From the NCBI GenBank assembly GCA_037501455.1, contig CM074858.1, positions 102,024,001 to 102,088,000 of the forward strand: a stretch of DNA of 64,000 bases. The letters run 5' to 3'. Positions 19,704 to 30,591 of this stretch are shown here, piece after piece. The DNA comes from Lantana camara (lineage: Eukaryota; Streptophyta; Magnoliopsida; Lamiales; Verbenaceae). A program made the translations under genes and the position numbers. A model generated the notes under the pieces. That model searched no databases. It was not told the origin of the DNA and saw only the letters and a list, made by a program, of their open reading frames with translations. How positions within the stretch are numbered: position 1 is the first letter of the stretch; each line of letters starts with the position of its first letter.

Positions 19704-21937
19704 AAAGGGATTTGGTTCTAAATAATAATAGTATGTATATGTGTATAAATAAAAGAGTATATAAATTAGTAAAACATTACACTAAAAATATCGAAAAGTA
19801 CTAATTTATGGATTGATTTATTTAATCCGTATAAAATGACAAAATCTATTTATTACTCATTAGGGGTCAATTACAAGTTTTCTTATTTATTATGGGGTCA
19901 AAAAATTATAATTATATATAATAACACAATATTGCATATTAAATATTATAAAATTATAGTTGAGGCAAAAATGGTAGTAGGGTCAAATGATCCCACTTGG
20001 CTCCTTGTGGAGACGCTCTTGGCATCATGTAATATTAATTAAAATAATAAATATATATTTATTTATATAGAACATAAAACATCAAAATTTATTTTAATAT
20101 ACACGTTAACATTAATGAGGGTATCTTCAAAATATATTGTTTAAGTTTAATATAATAAATTTTTAACTATATATATACTTACGAAATATCTAAAATAAAT
20201 AACTAACTTTAGATTAATACAACATGAATTGTAAATATAATTTAATTTCGTTTTGTATTAACATTTTTGTAGTTATTTTCTATCTCAACTCATTCTTTTA
20301 TAAATATTTTTTTATATTTATTTTTAGTGTTTCTTTTCCTCTACTTTTTTTCACTTACTCTTTTTGAGTAAATCCCTTTTCTATTTTTTCTATTTTATTT
20401 TGAAACAAAATTTAATTTATGAGTCCTTTTATCGTATGTATACTATTATATTAAAGTACTACTGATATATCTTCACCTAAAATAAAATATTGTCCTTGTA
20501 TTATCTTACACATTAGTTTTAGTAAATAAACATGATAAAAATTATGGATATTAGTAAAAGTAGTAAATTTAATTGGAACTAATATTGGTCTAACTTGTAA
20601 TTTTGTACCACAAAATTTTGCGGAGTCTTTAATTTTAGCAAAATATTATCTTTTGATTTTTTTTTTCTTTAGTCCTTTTTACTACTTAATACTTCTATCA
20701 TATTTAATGTTTTCTTTTATTTTTATTTACTTTCAACTATGTAATTTAATTTTTTCTTTATTTTTATTGTATATCACAAATAGGAAATTTTAACAAAAAC
20801 TATAATAGAAATATCTAGCTATATTACTTTTAATGATGCTTAGGCTCTTAGCATAATTATTTGGGTTGTTTTTCAATATTGATATGTGGGCATGTGTATT
20901 AGAGTTAAATAATTTTTTCTTTTAAGTGATTATCCCTTACATTTTTTTTTTCTGTCTTTACTATCTTGCATTCTTTTTCTTATTTATATTATTCAATGTG
21001 CATTATTCAAGATTTGTGTTAGTTTTCATACATTAATTTTGTGTATGTATGTTAGAAATAGTTAAAAGAGTATATTCATATAAAGAATTAAAGGAGTTTA
21101 ATTGAGCATTATAAAAAAATTAATTATAAATTATATCTTATTTTTATAGACAAATATTGGGCCAGCTTTCTGGGGTTCCTTAATTTTAAATAACTTTGAT
21201 TGGACTTGCAACTTTAGATTATGGAATATTCTATTGAATTAATAACGTGTTTCTATCATTTTCTTAAGTTTTGTCTATTATAATCTCTCCAATATTTCAT
21301 TTAACTATTTAAGTATGTATTTTTCATTTCGTTTCAAAATTTATTTATTTTTGTATCGTTCATTTTTATACATTTCTCTATCTGTGAAATTTATTTTTTC
21401 TTTTTCACACTCTTAAATAGTTTCATTTATTTTATATTTATCTTTAATTATACAATTAAATGATATCTTTTTCATTTATCAATTAGCAAATAAATTTTAA
21501 TGATAAAAAAAAAACATACATTTATTTGGAATGTGGTAAATATTTATTTTTATATTATTAATTTTATTTTTATTTTGCTCATACACTGAGTTTGTCTATC
21601 CTGCTTATATATAATATACGTCTATATATTTAAAATAAATATGTTCATGTAGTTATAAATAATTTAAACAAAGATTAGTAAAATAATTTAATTTTTAGTT
21701 TATATATTAAATTGCTCTCTAAAAACTAATGTTATAATATATATATAGTTAATATAATTCATGTATGTAATTTATAATTAATATATTGATATGTTGTATA
21801 TTTGTTGAATTATTGAGCTTAGATTGTTATATTTAGCCCCATAACTTGGTTTAATTATGGATAATTAATTGATCTTGGACTTCTTGAAAGGAAAAGCACT
21901 GACTTGCCAAAAATTGGGAGATTTTGGCGATTCTTGA
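19704..21937. other. AT-rich background DNA, no gene recognised
   Basis: About 2.2 kb with very high A+T, long T runs and stops in every frame; the longest open frame is 68 codons and has no recognisable motif. It may be old decayed repeats or intergenic DNA. It is the right-hand continuation of 2041-2475 and the left flank of the hAT insertion. Confidence 0.5.
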
Positions 21938-21957
21938 GTAGAAGCTAGGGGTGTGCA

Positions 21958-22130
21958 AGAACCGAACCGTAACCGAAAACCGTGCCGAACCGAAACCGAA
22001 CCGATGATAACCGAACCGAACCAAGGGTGGTTCGGTTCGGTTTCGGTTAGTGGTTTTGGGATTTTTCGGTTTCGGTTCGGTTTCAGTAAAAACCGACATA
22101 TTCTCGGTTTTTACCGAAAAAACCGAACCC
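21958..22130. repeat. 5' subterminal repeats of hAT element
   Basis: Many copies of ACCGAA or CCGAACCG and their inverse CGGTTCGG. The first half is on one strand and the second half (GGTTCGGTTCGGTTTCGG) on the other, so the region can fold back. Such motifs are typical transposase binding sites in hAT elements. The small open frames here (21851-22138) are low-complexity artefacts. Confidence 0.8.
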
Positions 22131-23471
22131 AAGCATAACTGCATAAGAAATTATACGTTTTTACCTTGGGAACTAGGAAACGTGTTTGAGTCTTTGACAT
22201 TAAGAAAGAAGAACATTGTTCAACGTCAGAAATTCAGATTCAACTCAAGTCTTCTTCACTCTTCAGGCTAGAACCCTAAAAAATCATCGCTCAACTGCTC
22301 AAGTCTCTCAACCTCACTGCTCGTTGTTAGGAATAGTGCCCTAGAAAGCCGATTGTATATCCGCTTTGTGCTTTTCCTTATTGTAATCACAGACAATCTT
22401 TGAATGAAATAACGAATTAAGGCAACACTTCTTTATATGCTCTTGTTTGGTATGCGTTTACTTTATCTGTGCATGTATGAGAACTCCCCTAATCCTGATG
22501 ACTTTAGGACTCTACCATTTAGGGGAAATGGTTCATGAAATGAGCCCTATATCACATAAGTCATGATTAGTAAAATACTCCAAGCCGATGAGTCCTACCG
22601 ACAGTGGGAGTGTCAACCTGACTCCTCTAAGGCTTGCTTGTGGGATCACACCCTTAAGAAGGACCACCTTGTTTCATGGAGGTGCAAAGTGTATAGTTGA
22701 TACGTGCGTGATACATGAGGGTGCTTACTTCAATAAGTAAGTTCACTGAGGTGCCCCGTGTGAGAACATTCCTAAATGGGAAAGGAAGTTTCTATTTCAG
22801 GAAATGGAAACTTCCAGATTAGGAAATATCTCACGAGTCATTGATGTGATTAATTGATCCTTAAGACTTGAGGTTCCTTGTCACTTTATGAGTTAACTCT
22901 GTAGTCTTAGGTATAAGTTTTAAAGGGTGTGGCCTTAGAAAACTGATTCAAGGCTTATGCTGGGGCTGCACAAGTGATTCATGAAAGTGAATGAGAATCA
23001 AGAAAGGACCTACACTTGCATTTGCAAGGTGATCTCTTATTGTGTAAGTCATTCATATGCCATATGGAGTCCTTGGCCAAGGCAGTAGATCAAGACCTCA
23101 AGAAAAGGGTTTCTTGGATTGAGATCAAATGGATATGAAATGCACTCAGCTTTAAGACCGGATTATTAGGGTTCTGATTATTCCCTTACCCTAGATCTTG
23201 GTTGGGAGATAGTAAGTAGGAGGATTGTATCTCACATGAATCAATGACTTAAAGGTTCTGTCGAATCTGAACATTCCAATTCTGCAAAGGGTTAAACACC
23301 TGTTGCTAGACTATGGTCGTTTAATCTGTGGACTGATTAATTAATTAGTGAATTAATTAATTAGGGTCACTGCTAATTGAATTGAGAACCTAGAGGGTCA
23401 CACACAACAACTTGATTACATGAGTTGAGGCTTGAAAATGATTAAACGAGTTAATCGGGCCAAGAGGTTTC

Positions 23472-23541
23472 CACACGTGTGAAATCACACGTGTGGCTCA
23501 CGTGAGTGACACGTGTCCTTGTGACACGTGTCCCACACGTG

Positions 23542-23543
<2 letters not shown>
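23472..23543. promoter_or_regulatory. Cluster of six CACGTG G-boxes in solo LTR
   Basis: Six CACGTG cores occur in about 70 bp, most as ACACGTGT. Similar but smaller clusters sit at the equivalent place in the other LTRs: 51152-51222 has four, 29415-29445 three. G-boxes bind bZIP and bHLH factors in plants; control of the LTR by such factors is inferred. Confidence 0.6.
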
Positions 23544-23544
<1 letters not shown>

Positions 23545-23585
<41 letters not shown>

Positions 23586-23599
23586 ATATATATATATAT
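23545..23599. repeat. (AT)n microsatellite
   Basis: About 55 bp of nearly pure AT dinucleotides, broken once by TTGTA near 23582, directly after the G-box cluster. It is much longer here than in sister LTRs. Confidence 0.9.
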
Positions 23600-24317
23600 T
23601 AAATAATTAAATGTGTTAATTATTTAATAGACTTTGGTTTAATTTTGAATTAAAAAGAAAGTCTTATTTTGGAGAAAAATAATCTAGTTAATTAATTAGA
23701 TAAAATAAGTTATTTATTTTAAATAAATAAAGTATAAAATTATCCAACAATAGTTTGGATATTTTTAGCTCTCTTGAAAGTTGATTTGAATTTGAATTCA
23801 AAGTCAAAGTCAAAATTACTTGATGATCAAGTAATAAGAGAGAGAGAGAGACCAAAACGCTAGCCCATAAGGACTAGGATTTTCGGTCCTCCCTTTAATT
23901 TAAATAGGGGAGCTCGAGCTCCCCTTGAAGCTAATTGGCAATTCTTTTGGTTCATGTGTTGAACACCATCCTTTCTCCAAGATAAACGAAACCCTAGGTT
24001 AAGCCTAAACACTAACTAGAGAACTAGCATCCTTACTAGTTAGATTGTAGTCAAGTTGGTGGACTATCTCTAGAGAGCTTCGAGTTAGAAGTTTCAAGAT
24101 TCGAGCTTTACCAAGGAGAGGGGATCAAGCCGCAAGAAGAGTGTTCTTGGGTGGCTTGAAACACTTCAAGAAAGAATAAAAGAAAAGTAAGTTTCTTATC
24201 TCTACGAATTTGGATACACGATTGCGAGTCCAAGGTCCTTTTGTTGGGAAATTTTTTTAAATTCCGCTGCTTTCTGATTCGTATTTTCCAACACTCGTTG
24301 CCACCGGCCCACCTCCA

Positions 24318-24601
24318 CAGCTCCGCCACCAAGTCCTTCACCGACGACCACTGCAGCGGCGCCCCTCCACAGATCGGTAAACCCTGTCTTTTTTCTTATT
24401 TCTTTTCCCTTTTCTTATTTGGATAAAATTCCTACCAATCTACATGTCTCAACTCTCAACTCTCAACCTCACTGCTCATTGCAGCTCCGCCACCAAGTTC
24501 TTCACCGACCACCACCGCAGCGGTGCCCCCTCCACAGATCGGTAAACCCTCTTTCTTTTTTCTTATTTCTTTTCCTTTTTCTTATTTTGATAAAATTCCT
24601 A
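24318..24601 (+). repeat. Tandem duplication in hAT 5' region, about 164 bp apart
   Basis: The unit CAGCTCCGCCACCAAGT...CAGATCGGTAAACCCT followed by a pyrimidine-rich run starts at 24318 and again at 24482. The sequence before the second unit (TCAACCTCACTGCTC) also precedes the solo LTR at about 22307-22322, so the duplication predates the LTR insertion. Each unit carries ATCGGTAAACC, a plausible splice donor, so it may be a duplicated non-coding exon. Confidence 0.7.
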
Positions 24602-24747
24602 TAGTTTCTGTAAAAGTTTTAGTGATTTAGGGAAAAATAATTAGTAAAAGTTCTTTCTTATTTCTGTGTTCTGTTCAGATATTTACAGTAATACAGTTTC
24701 AGAATTTCAGAATTTCTTTGTCACTTTGAATTTATTTCAGTCAGAAT

Positions 24748-27008
24748 ATGGAGCCAATAGTAGAAGATGTTGAGGCAAATTCTGAGGATAACAACCCTCA
24801 CGTGGAAAAAAGCAACTCAACAGGCAACGAGGAAGAAACACAAAGTTCTCGCAAAAAGAAAAAGAGAAAGCAATCGGCAGATGACAGTGATGATCAAAGA
24901 AAAGGTCTGAGGTATGGAAACACTTTGATGAGTTCATTGATAAAAATGGGAAACATAGAGCTAGATGCAAACATTGCAACAAGGATATAGCTGCTGATCC
25001 TAAGAAAAATGGAACTAGTGGTATGAACAACCATTTGAAAAGTTGTAAAAAAAATCCTGAGAATAGGATTGAGAACTATACTCTTGACAGTTACACTCAA
25101 AGTGTAGATTTAAGAGATATGTCCTCTCATGTTCATGCTCCAAGTAAATTTGATCAAGAAGCAGTTAGAGAAGCCTTAGCTAAAATGTGCATAATTGATG
25201 AATTGGCATTTAAATTTGTTGAGGGTGAAGGCTTTAAGAAATTCATGGCTATTGCATGTCCTCAATTTGTTATCCCACATAGAACTACGGTTGCTAGAGA
25301 TTGTCTGAAGTTGTATTTCTATGAGAGGACCAAACTAAAAGATTATTTTAGAAGATCTGGGGCTAGGGTGTCTCTTACCACCGATACATGGTCTTCAAAT
25401 CAGAAATATAATTATGTTTGCTTGATTGCTCATTTTTTGGATGACCTATGGAAATTGCATAAGTTGGTATTGAATTTTGTGCCATGTACTAGTCATAAAG
25501 GTGAAGATATTGAAATGTTAATTGAAAAATGCTTGCTTGATTGGGGGATAGATAATGTATTTACTATCACGGTTGATAATGCCTGTTCCAACGATACTAC
25601 GGTTGGTTACTTGAAACAAAGGTTAGTAACTTGGAAGAAGGCGATTTGTGATGGTAAATATTTACATATGCAGTGTGTTGCTCACATTATTCAGCTTGTT
25701 GTGAAAGATGGTTTGTCGGAGATTAGTGAGGCTGTTAATCGTGTTAGGACAGTGGTGAGATATTTGAGATTATCACCGGCTAGATGGAAAAAATTTAAGG
25801 ATTATGCTGAAGAAGAAAAAATATCTACAAGGAAGTTGTTAAGTCTTGATTGTCCAACTCGATGGAATTCTTGTTACTTTATGCTTGAAACTGCATTGAT
25901 TTTTCGGAATGTATTTGATAGATATTACATATGTGATAAGGATTTCCACAATGATTTTAGCAATGGAGGAACATATGGGCATGTTGGGCTTCCTACTTTT
26001 GATGATTGGGTGGTTATTGAAAGATTGGTGAAGGTTTTGAAACATTTTTATCGGTTTACTGTGAGAGTGTCAGCTACAAAATTTGTCACGTCTAATGTGT
26101 TTTTAGATGAAGTGAGTGATATTGACACTTTGATAAAACAATGGATGGAGGGTAGTGATAAGGAAGTTGCAGAAGTTGCAAAAAGGATGAAGTTAAAGTT
26201 TGATAAGTATTGGGGTGATCCGAAAAAGATGAATATGTTGTTGTTTATCGTAGTTATACTTGATCCTCGCTATAAGCTGAAGTATGTTCACTTCACCTTA
26301 GAGGACATGTATGATGTTGAGTTAGGAATTGAAATTTCTGATCTAGTCACAAAGGCCCTTAATGAAATGTTTGAAGCTTATCATAATATGTATGCTTCTA
26401 GTTGTGCAAGAACATCTTCAGATTCTGCATCATGCATTTCGAGCAACAGTTGTTTAACCGATTCTGATTCTGACGCGGAGAAAGAGGCAGCAACTGCTCG
26501 TAGAATGTCCAGGTATCTCAGTAGTGTTGGTGATAGTTCAAGTAGAACAGAACTGGAGAGATATTTGAAGGAGGATAGAGAACCACTTGACTCGAATTTT
26601 GATGTTCTTGAATATTGGAAACTAAACTCCTCCCGATTTCCGATTTTAGCAAAGATGGCTCGTGATTTGTTGGCTATGCCAATTTCTACCGTCGCCTCAG
26701 AGTCTACTTTCAGTATGTCAGGTCAGGTGATTAATGATTTTAGAGCTTCTTTGACTCCAAGAATGGCGCAAGCTCTCATTTGTACCCAAGGTTGGCTTCG
26801 CAACGAGCCTCCGAGTGAGAAACCAATTGAGGAAGATTACGGTGAAATTGAGACAATTGAAGAAGGTATTGTTATGGATTATAATTCAATAAAATTGAAT
26901 TTACCTAATATATGTCTAACAAGTTACAACTTTACTTTAACAATTATCATATTTGTTCTATTTTGTAGAGGAGATCTCAGCTGTCAACATGCAATCTATT
27001 GTTTTTAG
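24748..27008 (+). CDS. hAT transposase (BED finger, RNase H-like fold), one frameshift
   Basis: The transposase would bind the element ends and catalyse cut-and-paste movement in the nucleus. The ATG at 24748 opens an acidic and then Lys-rich N-terminus. At about 24890-24900 the frame must shift by one base to enter a BED zinc finger (VWKHFDEF, CKHCNKDI, HLKSC at about 24915-25050). The main frame then stays open to 27008. Catalytic-core landmarks are LTTDTWSS near 25377-25400, ITVDNACSND near 25566-25595 and LDCPTRWNS near 25846-25872; ILDPRYKL is near 26258-26281. The C-terminal hAT dimerisation domain is at about 26560-26810 (VLEYWKLNSSRFP, ASESTFS). After about 26890 the translation loses family character and probably reads into an intron or UTR. 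The shift could be a one-base deletion or an unrecognised intron. Confidence 0.85.
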
Positions 27009-27445
27009 CCTTTGAAGAGATGATGTCTTGTTGATTGGGTGGTAATGATAAGATATTCATATTTCGCAATGAATTTTTCCTTCTGAATTTACTTACAATG
27101 ATTTTTATTTTTTATTTTTTGCATTTTGTAGGTTGTTCAATGAAATGAATCTGTGATGTACTGATGTGTGCGGTTTTTGTTCAGTGGATGAAGAAAGTTG
27201 CAAGCTTGCAGAGTTGCAATTGTGATGAAATCTAATTAGAATTGAGAAGTATTATTGTGGCCAGTGAACAATGTACTTTATTTACATTCTGTTGTTTGTT
27301 GCCTTGGTATTTTAATTTATTTACATTCTGTTGTTGTCTTGGAGAACTTGGACATTTGCTTGCCTGCTATTGTATTGTTATTATATTTCCAAATGCAAAG
27401 TGCTGCTGCGTAATTTTTTTTTTTTTTTAATTTTATATACAATTT
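27009..27445. other. hAT 3' untranslated region
   Basis: Non-coding sequence between the transposase stop and the 3' subterminal repeats. It contains two copies of TTTATTTACATTCTGTTGTT (about 27280 and 27320) and a T run at 27413-27429. Nothing else is recognised. Confidence 0.55.
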
Positions 27446-27605
27446 CGGTTTTATGGTAAATAACCGAACCGAAACCGAAATATTTCGGTTATTACCGAAC
27501 CGAAACCGTGCTACTTCGTTTCGGTAAATGGTTAGTAAAATGACTAACTGAATTTTCGGTTAACCGAAACCGATTAACCGAAATCTCGGTTATTAACCGA
27601 ATGCT
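27446..27605. repeat. 3' subterminal repeats of hAT element
   Basis: Copies of AACCGAAACCG and its inverse TTTCGGTT crowd the last 160 bp before the terminal TCACCCCTA, mirroring 21958-22130. Confidence 0.8.
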
Positions 27606-27621
27606 CACCCCTAGTAGAAGC

Positions 27622-28170
27622 CATGCATGATGAAGGAAGCCCATGACGATCAAAATTAAATCAGAGGCAACCCACTTCCATTGGGTTTGTTGAAGGCGTC
27701 AAATTGGCCCACTAATTCCAAATCATTTCTTGGAATTCAAGTTGAAGTAACACGGTTGGAAAGAGTCCAGGCACTCAACTTTATTTGGTTGCAATTTGAC
27801 TATTTCGGGGGATAATTAATTCACGTAAGGGATACAGCGATTGTGAGGGCACGTGTGGAGATAGTGGCTGATTTCTGGCAGAACATGGGAGGAGAGTCGA
27901 GAAATAAAAAGGCAACGAGACTGCAGAATACCACACACCCTTTCTACACAAAAAATACGCAGCAATAACGTGGGACTTTGGAGCGAGGAAAACCCATTCA
28001 CACAGTAACTAGTTTCATCTCCTTTCCTTTGTTTTCTTTTGTTTAGACTATGTTGAATTCAAGACTTTGTTTTGTTCAATTCAGCATGAATAACTAAGTT
28101 TCGTTTTAATTGGGAATTTCTAAACTTTATGCTAGACTTGTGAGACTGAATTGTTCTGAATTATTTGGTT
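27622..28170. other. Background DNA right of hAT, no gene recognised
   Basis: About 550 bp. The longest open frame is 61 codons and carries no motif. It continues the pre-insertion DNA left of 21946. It may belong to an old LTR or other repeat, but no boundary could be found. Confidence 0.4.
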
Positions 28171-28443
28171 TATATATATATATATATTGGATCCGGCAAT
28201 GAGCCATGGAGTTTTTAACGAGGCCTCCACCTCATATATAAACAACGAAAACAGCAAAGATACAAAGGTGCGCGATCCAAGGATCCGCAAGACTGTTCAA
28301 GCCATAATGCCAATGAAAATACATGACAATGTAGCTACGGGCATTCCATAACAAAGGGAAATTACACCACAAGAAATTCAAAAAAAGCTTAGCCTCATGC
28401 AATAAGAAAGTAAAGTGGTAGTGGTCGTCCATTTTGCGAAGTG
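28171..28443 (-). mobile_element. Probable 3' end of the minus-strand LINE, with (TA)n tail
   Basis: The TSD AAGTG shows that 28443 was joined to 38235 before the copia insertion, so this piece continues the LINE fragment that lies right of 38235. Read on the minus strand it is non-coding and ends in a (TA)n run at 28187-28171, which could be the LINE tail. The assignment rests on position, not on recognisable sequence. Confidence 0.45.
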
Positions 28444-30577
28444 TGTTGGGAAAAACACGATCAGAAAGAGCAGCGGAATTTGAAAATTTTCCCAGAAGCA
28501 AGATCGGACTTGCAATTTTTATTTCTAATCTTAGAGATTCAAGAACTTACAAGAATCAACGCTTTCTTGACACGTTTTGAGCCGCCCTCAAACGCACTTC
28601 ATGCGGTAATGGCAACCTTCGTCTCTCGAAAGATTCTTTCTATTAAATTCCAAAGTAGGTTTCCTCTAGAGTAATAATCCACACTAACCCAGATTCAAAT
28701 CATGTTAGGGAAAGTGCTAGCGATATAACATGTGTAAAGAAAGAAACATAAAACGAGAAGAAAGAGAGAAACAGAATTCTCCCAAATTCTTGAAGCCATG
28801 TAGATTGGGCGTGAATCCCAAGTCACGCGTGAGGTGAAAACTTCGAACCCCTTGGCTTATTTATAGCCTAGGGTTCGAACCCCAAACCGTAATCGGAATC
28901 GGATTCCAATTTTGACTTTACTTCTATTTTCTTTCTCTCCAAGTAATAGGAATCTTATTTAAAATAAGATATCTATTCTTCTAGAAAGAGAGTTCCTAAC
29001 TAATTAGGAATATTTAGTTATTCCAATAATAATTAAATATCTTATTCCAATAATATCTATTCTAATCATATTAGAATTAATATTTACTAGAATAAGAAAT
29101 AGAAGATATTTAGTATTTATTTATTTATTTATTCTAATCAAATTAGAACAACTAAATAATCAAATACTTAAATACTTAGAATTAATTCTCTCAATTAATT
29201 CCATGAAGGGCTTTAGAATTAATTCTTAATTAATTCTAATGGGCTAAAATTAATTCCCTAATTAATTTTATTTGGCTTTATAATTAATTCTCCTAATTAA
29301 TTATATTAGGGATTTATAATTAATTCTCCTAATTAATTATATTTGGGATTTATAATTAATTCTCTTTAACACATGGTCCAATTCTACAATTGGACCACAC
29401 ACCCAAACTCGAGCTCACGTGCCACACGTGTACATTTACACGTGTGGTCTCGTTTTGATCAACTACTTGATCTTTCTTTCAATACCCTTTGAACTCGGCA
29501 TTTGTGTGTGATCCTCTAGGTTCATTTTCAGTTAGTAGTGAGACTAATACGCTTTATTAGTTCACAGATCACACAACCATAATCTAGCAACAGGTGTGTA
29601 ACCCCTACCCGGACAAGGAATATATATTCGAAAGAACCATTCAATCAATGACAGCTGTGAGGTACGATCCTCCTACCAACCTGTCTCTCGATTAAGATTT
29701 AGGGTATGGTAATAATGAGAGCCCTACTAATCTCAATCTTAAAGCTAAGTTTATTTCATATCCATTTGATCTCAATCCAAGAAACCCTTTTCTTGATGTC
29801 TTGATCCACTACCTCGACCGAGGGTTTAGGATGGTATATGGACGACTTATGAAATAAGAGATCTTCTTGCATTACATCAAGTGTAGGTCCTTTGTTGATT
29901 CTCATATGCTTCCATGTGCCACTTGTGCAGCCCCAGCGTAAGCCTTGAATCAGTTGTCTAAAGCGACACCCTTTAAAGCTTATACCTAGGACTACAGAGT
30001 TAGCCCACAAAGCATCAATGGAATCTCAAGTCAAAGGATTAAATTACTCACGCCATTGACCCGTGAGATATTTCCTAATCTGGAAGTTTCTATTTCTAGG
30101 TATAGAAACTTCCTTTCGCATTTAGGAATCTTCTCATGCGGGACACCTCAGTATACCCGTTTTAATAATGAGCACCCTCATGTATTGCGTACGTATCAAC
30201 TATGCACTTTACACCCTATGAAACAGGATGCTCCTTCTTAAGGACGCAATCCCACAAGCAAGTCTCAACCGAGCCATATTAACACTCCCACTGTTTGTTG
30301 GGCTCATCAACTTGGAGTGGTTTCTAATCGGGCCTTGAGTTAGGGCTTATTTCATGTGTCATTCACCTAATGACAAAGTCACTAACAGCCTTATGGATTA
30401 GGGGAGTTCTAATGCGCACGTAATGGAAACACATAAAACACGTATTGGCATATAAAGAAGTGTTTGCCTATGATAATAATCAATCGTATATTATTCAAAG
30501 ATTGTATGTGACAAAAGGAAAGTCCCAAATTAAAGCAGATTTCGACAAATCGGCTTTCTAGGGCACTATTCCTAACA
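28444..30577 (-). repeat. 3' LTR of minus-strand copia element
   Basis: Runs from TGTTGGGAAAAACACG to GGGCACTATTCCTAACA, the inverse of the family ends. It contains the inverse TATA box TATTTATA (28858-28865) flanked by TTCGAACC-type boxes, a G-box cluster at 29415-29445, and repeated ATAATTAATTCTCCTAATTA units near 29275-29365 that are fewer in the partner LTR. Confidence 0.9.
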
Positions 30578-30591
30578 ATCTCCCACTTGCC

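Larger units (their letters stand above)
22325..24293 (+). repeat. Solo LTR of copia family TGTTAGGAATAGTGCCC
   Basis: 1969 bp, from TGTTAGGAATAGTGCCC to ...GTATTTTCCAACA, flanked by a perfect 5-bp TSD CTCGT (22320-22324 and 24294-24298). There is no internal region, so unequal recombination between two LTRs has removed it. It matches the LTRs at 42609, 50029, 28444, 36117 and, closely, the partial LTR at 63733. It interrupts the untranslated 5' part of the hAT element. Confidence 0.93.
21946..27613 (+). mobile_element. hAT-superfamily DNA transposon
   Basis: An 8-bp TSD GTAGAAGC flanks the element (21938-21945 and 27614-27621). The ends are TAGGGGTGTGCA and, inverted from the right, TAGGGGTGAGCA, a short imperfect terminal inverted repeat. 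Inside both ends lie dense AACCGAACCG-type subterminal repeats in both orientations. The middle encodes a BED-finger transposase on the plus strand. Without the inserted solo copia LTR (22325-24293 plus one TSD) the element is about 3.7 kb, a normal size for an autonomous plant hAT. The perfect TSD suggests a fairly young insertion. Confidence 0.92.

Noticed and set aside
19836..20042. 68-codon ORF in AT-rich DNA
   Set aside because: No motif, AT-biased composition and no supporting start or splice context.
24748..24990. Separate small 80-codon gene at the start of the hAT transposase
   Set aside because: Its 3' part is the BED-finger region in the wrong frame; it is better read as the transposase N-terminus before a frameshift.
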